A DNA stretch of 64,000 nt from Fen-1245 sp963835535 (GTDB lineage: Bacteria > Gemmatimonadota > Gemmatimonadetes > Gemmatimonadales > JACORV01). Shown one piece after another: positions 1 to 9,396 of this stretch. The translations under genes and the position numbers were made by a program. Each line of letters starts with the position of its first letter. Within the stretch, counting starts at the first letter, position 1. The notes under the pieces are model-generated. The model searched no databases and was not told the DNA's origin. It worked only from the letters and a program-made list of their open reading frames with translations. The stretch covers positions 124,001 through 188,000 of the forward strand of contig CAWIFL010000002.1 in assembly GCA_963835535.1 (NCBI GenBank), in the 5' to 3' direction.

Positions 1-215
1 AGGACCGCTTCTACGAGGCCGGGGCCCTGCGCGCCGAGCGGGAGCGAATTGTGACTTTGCTCACAGAGCTGGGATCGGCGACGCCGGCCGCCATCCGCGA
101 GCGCCTCGGCAGGTCGAGGAAATGGTTGATCCCGCTGCTGGAGTGGTGTGATACACAAGGAATTACGCTCCGGAAGGGCGACGAACGGGTATTGGGGAGT
201 GCGCTCCGCGCTTGA
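1..215 (+). CDS. selB: C-terminal end of a SelB-like selenocysteine elongation factor (partial)
   Basis: The frame beginning at base 3 is open from the window edge to TGA at 213-215 and encodes 70 residues. The visible part looks like a winged-helix domain: a helix with ATPAAIRERLG, then SRKWLIPLLEW, then GITLRKGDERVL. This matches the last winged helix of SelB, which binds the SECIS element of selenoprotein mRNAs; the pattern SRK-(x)3-PLLE-(x)10-R-x-GD-x-RVL is typical of that C-terminus. The GTPase part lies outside the window, so the assignment rests on the tail alone. Another winged-helix regulator is possible but less likely. Confidence 0.62.
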   Translation, partial: DRFYEAGALRAERERIVTLLTELGSATPAAIRERLGRSRKWLIPLLEWCDTQGITLRKGDERVLGSALRA

Positions 216-323
216 CGAATGCGTTGCAGAGCCGTAGTTTAGCCGATGACTAGGTGAAGTCCGTTCACTCTCGACAGGAGTCAGTCGCTAAGAACCTTTT
301 TTGTTAGAAATGGAGTGTTGGGG

Positions 324-764
324 ATGCGGCGCTCTGCGCTGGCATGGCTCGTCATCGGGCTGGCCCTGGCAACTCCGCAACAGGCGAGATCACAGAACAC
401 GACGCCGCGCGGCGGCCAGGTCGAGCTGCAGCAGAATTACCCGAACCCGTTTAACCCGACGACAACGATCCCGTTTCGTCTGAGCGCGGATTTGTTCGTC
501 AACGGGCATCGCCCAGTCGTGTCCCTCCGCATCTACAACATTCTCGCCCAGCTGGTGGCGATCCCGACCCTGCAGGGGACCGGGCTACCGTTGAACGGTG
601 TCCAGCTGGATTGCCTGGATCAGAGCGGCGGGTACTGCAACTACACCGCCTGGTGGGACGGCAGCTACCTCAACAGCGGACGTGAGGCGGCCTCGGGGAT
701 CTACGTCTACCAGCTGGTCGTGGACGGGGCGCGCCAGTCCAAGAAGATGATCGTGATGAAGTAG
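324..764 (+). CDS. Small secreted protein made almost entirely of a Por/FlgD-like sorting domain
   Basis: The protein has 146 residues. ATG 324 is preferred because GGAG at 312-315 lies 8 nt upstream; the in-frame GTG at 315 would overlap that ribosome site. A signal peptide (MRRSALAWLVIGLALA, cleavage near ARSQ) is followed by QQNYPNPFNPTTTIPF, the hallmark of the FlgD-Ig-like/type IX secretion C-terminal domain of Bacteroidota and relatives. The chain ends with SGIYVYQL and SKKMIVMK, also typical of that fold. Such domains normally sit at the end of large secreted enzymes; here no other domain is present. It is followed by 158 bases in which I see no gene. Function unknown; surface attachment or secretion is inferred. 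Confidence 0.8.
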   Translation: MRRSALAWLVIGLALATPQQARSQNTTPRGGQVELQQNYPNPFNPTTTIPFRLSADLFVNGHRPVVSLRIYNILAQLVAIPTLQGTGLPLNGVQLDCLDQSGGYCNYTAWWDGSYLNSGREAASGIYVYQLVVDGARQSKKMIVMK

Positions 765-922
765 AAAGCATCAGGTTTTGCTGCGAGGCGCACGCGTCGG
801 TCCTGGTGGCCGGCGCGTTGCGTTTTGGTGCCGGGTTGGCAGATTCCCGTCAACGCGGCCAGCGGTCCGCCAGCGCGGCAAGGCTCGGCGAGGCACGCGG
901 CTTGCCCTTCCGCGACGGTGCT

Positions 923-3529
<2,607 letters not shown>

Positions 3530-3537
<8 letters not shown>

Positions 3538-4000
3538 CGTCCGCGCCGAGGACGAGGCCGGGGTCCGGCTCGCGCTCCTGGAGGCGGAGGGCGCCAGGGC
3601 GGCGGGCGACGTGCCCGTGGGCGCCGTGCTGATGCGGGGCGGGGAAGTCGTGGCGGCGGGCCGGAACCGGATGAAGGCCTCGGGCGACCCACGCGACCAT
3701 GCCGAGATGGTCTGCTTGGACGCCGCGGTGGCCGCCGGGTGCCGGGGCCCGGACGGGTTCGCCGGCACGACGCTCTGCGTCACCCTGGAGCCGTGCGCGC
3801 AGTGCGCCGGCGCGATCGTGCTGGCGCGCATTCCGCGGGTCGTCTTCGGCGCCTGGGACCCCAAGGCGGGGATGGCGGGCTCCATCCACGACCTCCTGCG
3901 CAGTCCGGCGCTGAACCACCGAGTGGAAGTGGTGCCCGGCGTGCTCGAGAAGGAGTGCGGGGCGCTGCTCGAGGCGTTCTTCCGAGAGGTCAGGAAGTAG
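3530..4000 (+). CDS. tadA: tRNA-specific adenosine deaminase TadA
   Basis: The product has 156 residues and a GTG start overlapping the clpB stop by 8 nt. It belongs to the cytidine/deoxycytidylate deaminase fold: HAEM supplies the zinc ligand and catalytic glutamate, and PCAQC supplies the two cysteine ligands. Upstream are the family features DVPVGAVL and AAGRNRMKASGDPRDHAE. TadA converts adenosine 34 of tRNA-Arg(ACG) to inosine. Length and motif spacing agree with the family. The final helix (LLEAFFREVRK) is complete. Confidence 0.92.
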
Positions 4001-4018
4001 GTCGGCGGATTTCGGATC

Positions 4019-4170
4019 AGTGGCAAGACGCCAAGTTGCCAGTGGTTCCCAGGTGCCAGTGCCAGTGGCCAGACCAGTTACCAGAGGCCCCGCCGCAGTG
4101 CCGCTTCGGGGCCTGTTCCGTCTCCGCAGTCTGGCGTCTCGGAACCACTGACAGCTTGGCGTCTGGCAAC
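4019..4170 (+). repeat. Palindromic intergenic repeat, copy 1
   Basis: The left arm near 4019-4050 (containing AGACGCCAAGTTGCC at 4026-4040) is nearly the reverse complement of the right arm near 4139-4170 (GGAACCACTGACAG...TTGGCGTCTGGCAACT). The centre holds further CCAGT/TGCC words. A related copy lies on the other side of tRNA-Ser(CGA). It looks like a REP/MITE-type non-coding palindrome that could fold into a long hairpin. I see no gene in it. Confidence 0.6.
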
Positions 4171-4224
4171 TCCTCTGCGCGCTGTCGTCTCTGCTTCTCC
4201 CTGACTACTTTTCTCCTCGAGCAA

Positions 4225-4311
4225 GGACAGGTGGCCGAGTGGCTGAAGGCGCCGGTCTCGAAAACCGGTGGGCCCGTAAGGGTCTCGTGAGTTCGAATCT
4301 CACCCTGTCCG
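4225..4311 (+). tRNA. tRNA-Ser(CGA)
   Basis: The acceptor strands GGACAGG (4225-4231) and CCTGTCC (4304-4310) pair fully, followed by discriminator G. The D arm is class-II serine-like (GGCCGAGTGGCTGAAGGC). The anticodon stem CCGGT/ACCGG encloses CTCGAAA, giving anticodon CGA. A long variable arm (GGGCCCGTAAGGGTC region) and T loop GTTCGAATC follow. CCA is not encoded. It reads UCG codons. Confidence 0.95.
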
Positions 4312-4320
4312 CTCTGAAGA

Positions 4321-4472
4321 CTGGTTGCCAGTTGCGCAGACGCCAAGTTGCCGTGGTTCCCCGTCGCGAGTTGGCGGATGGCAGACCAGAGGCCGGTATG
4401 TGCCTGTCCTGTGCCTGACGGCTGGCAACTGGTAACCACTGGCAACTGGCAACTTGGCGTCTGGCAACCAGT
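4321..4472 (+). repeat. Palindromic intergenic repeat, copy 2
   Basis: The left arm contains AGACGCCAAGTTGCC at 4338-4352 followed by GTGGTTCC. The right arm contains its exact inverse GGCAACTTGGCGTCT at 4448-4462, preceded by GGTAACCACTGGCAACT. It occupies nearly all the space between the two tRNA-Ser genes and shares its arms with the copy at 4019-4170. Confidence 0.6.
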
Positions 4473-4477
4473 AGTTC

Positions 4478-4565
4478 GGATGGGTGGCCGAGTGGCTTAA
4501 GGCGCACGCCTGGAGAGCGTGTGGGGCCCAAAAGGCTCTCGTGGGTTCGAATCCCACCCCATCCG
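4478..4565 (+). tRNA. tRNA-Ser(GGA), integration target of the island
   Basis: Acceptor GGATGGG (4478-4484) pairs with CCCATCC (4558-4564), followed by discriminator G. Stem CACGC/GCGTG encloses CTGGAGA, giving anticodon GGA. The long variable arm of class-II tRNAs and T loop GTTCGAATC are present. The last 58 bases are repeated perfectly at 12777-12834, so the 3' half of this gene was supplied by the integrated element. Confidence 0.95.
4508..4565 (+). repeat. attL: 58-bp direct repeat within tRNA-Ser(GGA)
   Basis: Bases 4508-4565 are identical to 12777-12834. The match begins inside the anticodon stem and ends at the discriminator base; the flanking bases differ on both sides (C versus T before, C versus T after). 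The integrase gene begins 26 bases further right. This is the standard geometry of tyrosine-recombinase integration at a tRNA 3' end. Confidence 0.92.
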
Positions 4566-4591
4566 CTCTATTCGCATCGCTTTACGACTTC

Positions 4592-5806
4592 CTACTTGGG
4601 CCCTGGCGCGGCCCTATTTGGCTCCCCTGTGTCCGTTCCTGTGTCCGTTGCAAGCCCGTTTGCGGTCAAGACGCCGCGTCGAGCCAGCGCTTCGCGCTGG
4701 GTTTGCGGGTCCGCCAGGATGTAGCACTCCAAGAGCGTCGAGGGTGCCTTCCAGCCCCCCAGGGCTTGCAGATCTTTGAGCGGAAGATGCTTCAGCTCCG
4801 TGGCGAACGCGCGCCGGAGACTGTGCCAGCCGCGCCCCGGTTCCGGTTTGAGTCCAGCCCTCTTCTCAAGTTCCTTCCACCACGCCATGGCCGTGTAGCG
4901 GGAGATCGGCACATCCGGATTTGTGTGGCAGGGAAAGATCCAAGGGCTCCGCCGACCGACAGCCCGGCGTGCCCGTAGCGCTTCCAGCACGACGGACGTT
5001 AGGGGCGTGTAGTGGTCGTACCCGCACTTGTCCGCGTCACCCCGCCAATGCATGAGGCCTGCTGCGTCGTCTACGTCGTCCCAACGCAGTTGCCGAACGC
5101 TGGCGATGCGGTGGCCGGTCTCGTGGACCAGCAGCAACGCGTGATCGGCCAAGGGATGCACGGCCGGGGCAATGCTGCGTAGGGCGTGGTACTGGGACGC
5201 CGTGCAGATGGGCCGCCGGACCGTTGTGACCCGGGGCCAGGGCGAGCCCTTCAGCGGATTCCGGTCCAAGAGGAACTGACCGGCTGGCGTCCGGACCGTC
5301 GTCGCCCAGTTCAGCACGCTGTGCAGGAACTTCAGGTCATACGTGATGATGCGGGGCCCGATCGGATGCTCGCGTGCCTTGCTATAGCGGGTGTCCCCGC
5401 CGTGCTGGCGCCACGCGATGAACCCGTCCCAGTCCCTCCGGTCCAGCGTGGCGGCCCTCCGGGTGCCGAACAATGCCGAAAACATCCGGGCCGCGAGACG
5501 GTCGTGCGCCTGCTTGCTCGCGCCCTTGGTGGGCGTGACCTCTCGGAGATACTCGGCTATCAAAGAGCCCAGCGTCGGGTCGGGCGCTGGAGCAACGGGC
5601 GCCTCACGCAGCCGCGCCGCCAGCTTGTCCGCCTTCGCCTTCGCGTCGTCGCGGTCCCGGTGCCGGAGGGCGACCCGCACCCTGCGGCCGTCTTCACGCA
5701 CTTCGAGGTAGAGCAGCCCATTGCGCGGGTGCTCGTACGCCCGGACCCGGTTACGCCCCTTCTCGCCGGTCACGTACGACCAGCGTTTGCCGTTCGTTCG
5801 CGTCAT
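4592..5806 (-). CDS. Tyrosine-type site-specific integrase
   Basis: The product has 404 residues. An Arm-like N-terminal segment (residues about 1-70, RVRAYEHPRNGLLYLEV) is followed by a SAM-like core-binding domain (about 75-190) and the catalytic domain. Catalytic residues are visible: Arg in HETGHRIASVRQL, HSLRRAF (HxxR), the GGWK histidine/tryptophan-type position, and Tyr in LLECYI. It should recombine the att sites at the tRNA-Ser, which lies just beyond its 3' end. It overlaps the upstream excisionase-like gene by 4 nt, so the two are co-translated. The C-terminal tail (TDTGTDTGEP) is encoded by the tandem repeat at 4628-4650, which may also serve as DNA-binding sites. Confidence 0.93.
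   Translation of the reverse strand: MTRTNGKRWSYVTGEKGRNRVRAYEHPRNGLLYLEVREDGRRVRVALRHRDRDDAKAKADKLAARLREAPVAPAPDPTLGSLIAEYLREVTPTKGASKQAHDRLAARMFSALFGTRRAATLDRRDWDGFIAWRQHGGDTRYSKAREHPIGPRIITYDLKFLHSVLNWATTVRTPAGQFLLDRNPLKGSPWPRVTTVRRPICTASQYHALRSIAPAVHPLADHALLLVHETGHRIASVRQLRWDDVDDAAGLMHWRGDADKCGYDHYTPLTSVVLEALRARRAVGRRSPWIFPCHTNPDVPISRYTAMAWWKELEKRAGLKPEPGRGWHSLRRAFATELKHLPLKDLQALGGWKAPSTLLECYILADPQTQREALARRGVLTANGLATDTGTDTGEPNRAAPGPK
4631..4650 (+). repeat. 20-bp repeat near the left island end (candidate integrase arm site)
   Basis: These 20 bases are identical to 12656-12675. Here two TGTGTCCGT words lie in tandem. In the excised circle the two copies would lie on opposite sides of the att core, about 65 and 101 bases away, as arm-type integrase sites do. 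This copy lies inside the 3' end of the integrase gene. Confidence 0.5.
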
Positions 5807-6114
5807 CGGTTCCTCTCGGAAGCGACGGCGCGCGCGAGGTTGCCCGGCGACTGAAGATTGACGCCCTTGCCGGCGCGCGGCAACGGGGCGCGGCGGGGCA
5901 GGTCGGCGCGACGAATGCGGGGCGCATGGGGGCGGCCGGCATTGGGAATCCGGCCTTCGCGCACGAGCCGGCCGAGGTGGTCGGGGCTGAAGCCGCTCTC
6001 GCGGGCGGCTTCGCGCAAGGTCAACCGGGCGTTCTGCTGGGCGTCGAGGGCCGCGTCGAGTTCGTCGGCGGCCCGTTCATACGCCAGGGCGGCGGCAGGG
6101 GCGTAGGGGCGCAA
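5803..6114 (-). CDS. Excisionase-like helix-turn-helix protein
   Basis: The product is 103 residues from a TTG at 6114; there is no ATG or GTG in this frame upstream before the stop at 6151-6153. Residues about 30-62 form a MerR/excisionase-type HTH: LTLREAARESGFSPDHLGRLVREGRIPNAG, the usual helix-turn-helix-wing of HTH_17 proteins. The basic tail may bind DNA. Its place directly upstream of the integrase, overlapping by 4 nt, supports a recombination directionality factor. A role as a transcription regulator of the integrase is also possible. Confidence 0.7.
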   Translation of the reverse strand: MRPYAPAAALAYERAADELDAALDAQQNARLTLREAARESGFSPDHLGRLVREGRIPNAGRPHAPRIRRADLPRRAPLPRAGKGVNLQSPGNLARAVASERNR

Positions 6115-6190
6115 CGTCGCGGCGACCGTGCGCCAGGTCGCGCCTGCTGATCAGGGGTCAGTAGCCGTGAATCGGGCGACTGATTAAGGG

Positions 6191-7603
6191 TCAGTGCACT
6201 GTGAGGCTCGCTGACCCCGATTTCCCCTCGCTGGTCGCTTGCACGACAACGGTTCCAGTGCGCCGCGGTCGCACGATGGCGGACGCCCCATAGGGATACA
6301 GGTCCGCAATCGTCGTGTCGGACAGGAACCAGGCAATGGACCGCCCAGAGAGCGGGCCCCCGGACGCGCTCTCGAGTGTAGCAGTGAAGCCCACGCTGTC
6401 CCCAACCGCGGCACTCGCCGTCGCGGGGGCCACCGTCACGCTCGCGACTGTGTCCAGGGAGCCGTTGGCGACCACTGTGACGAGGATCGAGTCGCGCTTC
6501 CCCACGCTCGTCGCAGTGACATACGCGGACCCGGCGCTGCGGCCCCGAGTGGTGTCCGCCGCGCCGAACCCCTGAGTGACAGCGATCATCGTATCGGAGG
6601 AGGTCCATATCACGGCAGGATTCGCGACGGGATTGCCCGCCGAATCCACCACCGCGGCGGCGAGGGTGATCCAGCCCCCTACGCCGACAGTGGACGGACC
6701 CGAGATGTGGATGCTCGCGTTTGCCCCGCTGGCGGCGGCCAAGGACGGCGACTCGGTCGTGCTCGTCCCGGCCGTCACCTGCACGCCCGGCACGAAGACG
6801 GAGGCGAGGAAGGGGTTGTCGACCTTCGAGACGCCCAGGGTGTACGTCCCCGGAGAGAGAAACGCGACGCGGTAGTGCCCGGTGCTGTCGGTGTGTCCCG
6901 TGGCTACCACGGGAGATGCCTCCGATGAGGTCGGCGGAGTGCCTGCATAGACAGTGATATCCGCGCTTTTCACCGGGAGCGTCGTTCCGGTGTAGCTGGT
7001 CGACACGGTACCGGCGATTGCCCCGGTCGCTGCGCCGTTAACCGCCCGCAGCCAGGGAATGAAGTCGAAATGGCCATCGCCGAAGAGATTGTAGGGGAAG
7101 CTCTGGCCTACATCGAAGTCCAGGACGATGTCCGCCCCGGCATTGCCCACTGAGAACGGGGGCTGGACAAACGCGTTCAGCGTCATTCGGCCGCTCTGCG
7201 GCCAATTCACCTGAGCGCGCGAACCGTTGCGCCAGACGATGGACGACGAATCCACGTCAATCGTCATCCGCACCGCACGATACTGCCCAACAGAGAGCTG
7301 CCCCTGCCCCACCAAGGCGGTGACCCCTTGCTGGACCGCGAGCAAGTTGAACGCCTGATGCGGTGCGGCGACGGTGACCCACGCGGTCGCGGTCGTATCT
7401 GTCGTCGCGGACGCCTCAATGCTGTCCACGTAGACGTTGGCGCTCGCGACGGAATCGAAGGGGAACGGCGAGTCGGTCAGGAGCACCCGCACCACCGACT
7501 TGCCGTTCGACAGTCCGGAGATATCGTCGGTGTAGCAGCCCGCCGCGAAACTGCCGGCGACGATGGCCGATGCGAGGAGTACGAAGGCAGAGCGTGGCCG
7601 CAT
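6191..7603 (-). CDS. Lipoprotein with DUF4382-like, carboxypeptidase-regulatory and Ig-like domains
   Basis: The product has 470 residues. It starts with a lipoprotein signal peptide (lipobox-like FAAGC, Cys about residue 22). Residues about 35-180 resemble DUF4382 (VRVLLTDSPFPFDSVASANVYVDSIE, PHQAFNLLAVQQG, QYRAVRMTIDVD). Residues about 190-280 form a carboxypeptidase-regulatory/SdrD-like fold (GAIAGTVSTS, DSTGHYRVAFLSPGTYTLGV). Two BIG2-like Ig domains follow (AAVVDSAGNPVANPAVIWTSSD; ATLESASGGPLSGRSIAWFLSD). It is an exported, membrane-anchored structural or binding protein. It is transcribed divergently from the sigma-factor operon across a short region with a palindrome. Exact ligand unknown. 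Confidence 0.75.
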   Translation of the reverse strand: MRPRSAFVLLASAIVAGSFAAGCYTDDISGLSNGKSVVRVLLTDSPFPFDSVASANVYVDSIEASATTDTTATAWVTVAAPHQAFNLLAVQQGVTALVGQGQLSVGQYRAVRMTIDVDSSSIVWRNGSRAQVNWPQSGRMTLNAFVQPPFSVGNAGADIVLDFDVGQSFPYNLFGDGHFDFIPWLRAVNGAATGAIAGTVSTSYTGTTLPVKSADITVYAGTPPTSSEASPVVATGHTDSTGHYRVAFLSPGTYTLGVSKVDNPFLASVFVPGVQVTAGTSTTESPSLAAASGANASIHISGPSTVGVGGWITLAAAVVDSAGNPVANPAVIWTSSDTMIAVTQGFGAADTTRGRSAGSAYVTATSVGKRDSILVTVVANGSLDTVASVTVAPATASAAVGDSVGFTATLESASGGPLSGRSIAWFLSDTTIADLYPYGASAIVRPRRTGTVVVQATSEGKSGSASLTVH

Positions 7604-7675
7604 GGCGACAAGCTCCCGACGAGGTGAGGTAGCGACAACCGTGTCCCAAGGAGATACCCTCGCGGCCTGCGCCGA

Positions 7676-7706
7676 GTCACAATGCGGGGTAATGTGGGGT
7701 TGTGAC
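7676..7706. promoter_or_regulatory. 31-bp palindrome in the divergent promoter region (candidate operator)
   Basis: GTCACAA (7676-7682) is exactly inverted as TTGTGAC (7700-7706), separated by 17 bases that contain two near-identical 10-mers (AATGCGGGGT, AATGTGGGGT). It sits between the start of the leftward lipoprotein gene and the rightward sigma gene. Position and symmetry suggest a regulator-binding site; the regulator is unknown. Confidence 0.45.
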
Positions 7707-7739
7707 GCAGCGGAGGGGTCGCTGGGTACTCCTAGAGTA

Positions 7740-8288
7740 GTGGGGACGGGGGACGGCGACCTCGTACGCCTGGTGGTCGCGGGCGATGCCCGGGCGTACG
7801 CCGGGCTCGTGGCGCGCCATCAGGCACGCTTGGCGCGGTATGCACGCCACGCACTTGGGAACCGCGAAGACGCCGAGGAGGCGGTGCAGGATGCGTTTAT
7901 GCGGGCCTACCGGTCGCTCCGCAGGTGCGAGGACCCCGACGGCTTCGGCCCCTGGCTCTTCGGCATCCTCGTAAACCGCTGTCGAACCCGAGGGGCGCAA
8001 GCCGCACGCCGGGCGCGGGTCGTGGTGCACGACGACATCGCAATGAGTACAGCGACTACGTCCAACACCGACGACGATGCAGCCTGGGGGGAGACGGTGG
8101 ACCGGGCGCTGGCCCGGCTGGACCCGCACTACCGCGAAGCGTTCCTGCTGAAGCACGTGGAGGACTTGAGCTACGAAGAGATGGCGAAAATCACCGGTGT
8201 GGGGATATCGGCACTCAAGATGCGCACCAAGCGGGCGTGCGAGAAACTGCGCGTGATGTTGGAGGAGGTCCAGCGTGCCCGACAATGA
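7740..8288 (+). CDS. ECF-type RNA polymerase sigma factor
   Basis: From GTG 7740 the product has 182 residues. Region 2 is clear (RHALGNREDAEEAVQDAFMRAYRSL, then FGPWLFGILVNRCR) and so is region 4 (LDPHYREAFLLKHVEDLSYEEMAKITG, then ALKMRTKRACEKLR). It directs RNA polymerase to a dedicated promoter set. The start is uncertain: ATG 7692 would give 198 residues but lies inside the palindrome, and starts further upstream would overlap the divergent gene. I prefer GTG 7740, although no good ribosome site is seen for it. It overlaps the next gene by 14 nt, the usual coupling of an ECF sigma with its anti-sigma. Confidence 0.88.
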   Translation: MGTGDGDLVRLVVAGDARAYAGLVARHQARLARYARHALGNREDAEEAVQDAFMRAYRSLRRCEDPDGFGPWLFGILVNRCRTRGAQAARRARVVVHDDIAMSTATTSNTDDDAAWGETVDRALARLDPHYREAFLLKHVEDLSYEEMAKITGVGISALKMRTKRACEKLRVMLEEVQRARQ

Positions 8289-8781
8289 CCGTGACTTAAT
8301 TGACCGAGTGACGGAGCACCTCCGGCGCCCGGTGGACATCGGCGCCGGCTTCGAGTCGGCGGTCATGGACGGTGTCCTCGGAGAGCGCCAGAGGCGGCGT
8401 CCGTACCGCCTTTTCGCCGCTCTCGGGTCGCTCGCGGCGGCCGCAGGCGTGGTACTCTTCTTAGTTCCGCGCCATGCACCTGCTCCGCCGGCCGCCGGCC
8501 GCAATGTAGCGACGGAGGTGCGTTTCGAGCTGGTCGCCCCCCAGGCGTCGAGCGTCGCGGTGGTGGGAGACTTCAACGACTGGCGCGCGTCTGGCATTCC
8601 GCTCTCGCGGGCGGCGTCCGGCCGGTGGACCGCGATCGCGCTTCTCCCGCCTGGGCTCTACAACTACGCGTTCCTCGTGGACGGCACGCAATGGACTCTG
8701 GACCCGGCTGCCCCTCGCGCTGCTGCCGACGACTTCGGACGGCCGAACTCCGTGGTCACCGTTGGAGGGCCGTCGCTATGA
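8275..8781 (+). CDS. Putative membrane anti-sigma factor with a CBM48/glycogen-binding-like domain
   Basis: The product has 168 residues with a GTG start inside the sigma gene's end. The short N-terminal part (about 1-45, acidic/basic and helical) would be cytoplasmic. One membrane segment follows (about 46-66, LFAALGSLAAAAGVVLFLV). Residues about 78-165 outside the membrane match the E-set fold of AMPK-beta/isoamylase N-domains: VRFELVAPQASSVAVVGDFNDW, then GLYNYAFLVDGTQWTLDP and DDFGRPNSVV. Operon position implies it controls the upstream sigma. No classical zinc anti-sigma motif (HxxxCxxC) is present, so that role is inferred from context and topology. Confidence 0.68.
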   Translation: MPDNDRDLIDRVTEHLRRPVDIGAGFESAVMDGVLGERQRRRPYRLFAALGSLAAAAGVVLFLVPRHAPAPPAAGRNVATEVRFELVAPQASSVAVVGDFNDWRASGIPLSRAASGRWTAIALLPPGLYNYAFLVDGTQWTLDPAAPRAAADDFGRPNSVVTVGGPSL

Positions 8782-9392
8782 CCTCTTGGCTCCGGACGCT
8801 TGCCCTCGGCTTGATCCTGCCAGTCGCGCTTGAAGCGCAGAATTGGGATCCCCGGCTGGACCGACTTTCGCCGGCCATCCGAGACCAGGTGGCGGCGGTC
8901 GTGGATTCCGCGAGACGCGACGGGCTTCCGACACTACCTCTGATCGAGAAGGCGCTCGAAGGGACCACCAAGCGCGCCTCGGACCAAGCGATAATGACAG
9001 TGGTGCGTGCCGTTGCTGACGCCCTCCGCACCGCGCGGGCGGCCCTTGGACCGCGGTGCACGCCCGAGGAGCTGGCCGCCGCGGCGGTGGCGTTGCGCGC
9101 GGGCGCGCGACCTGCGGATCTGGCCGGGCTGCGCGCCGCTCGGCCGACCCAGAATCTCGCCGTGCCGCTTGGAGTGCTGTCCGATCTCGTGGCCCGCGGC
9201 GTCCCAGCGGACACGGCGGCGCGCATCATGCTTGCGCTGGCCGTTACGCACGCGCGCGACGAGGACTACGTCGTCCTCCGGCGCGGCGTGGATCGCGACA
9301 TTGATCTCGGCGTTCCGCCCATCTCGTCCGCGTTCAGGCAACTGAACGCCTCGGCGCGGGCGGCGCTCCTCGCACCCGCGAAGCAGCCGTGA
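8778..9392 (+). CDS. Secreted helical protein of unknown function in the sigma operon
   Basis: The product has 204 residues from ATG 8778, overlapping the preceding stop by 4 nt. A signal peptide (WLRTLALGLILPVALEAQ) is present. The mature chain is rich in Ala, Arg and Leu and predicted helical, with repeated segments such as LVARGVPADTAARIMLALA and RAGARPADLAGLRAA. I do not recognise a family. The context (ECF sigma, anti-sigma, outer-membrane barrel) suggests a periplasmic partner of the barrel or of the anti-sigma. Confidence 0.7.
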   Translation: MTSWLRTLALGLILPVALEAQNWDPRLDRLSPAIRDQVAAVVDSARRDGLPTLPLIEKALEGTTKRASDQAIMTVVRAVADALRTARAALGPRCTPEELAAAAVALRAGARPADLAGLRAARPTQNLAVPLGVLSDLVARGVPADTAARIMLALAVTHARDEDYVVLRRGVDRDIDLGVPPISSAFRQLNASARAALLAPAKQP

Positions 9393-9396
9393 CCGA

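Noticed and set aside
4484..4978. Forward frames crossing tRNA-Ser(GGA) and the integrase 3' end
   Set aside because: They cover a tRNA gene and the antisense of the integrase; no protein-like features.
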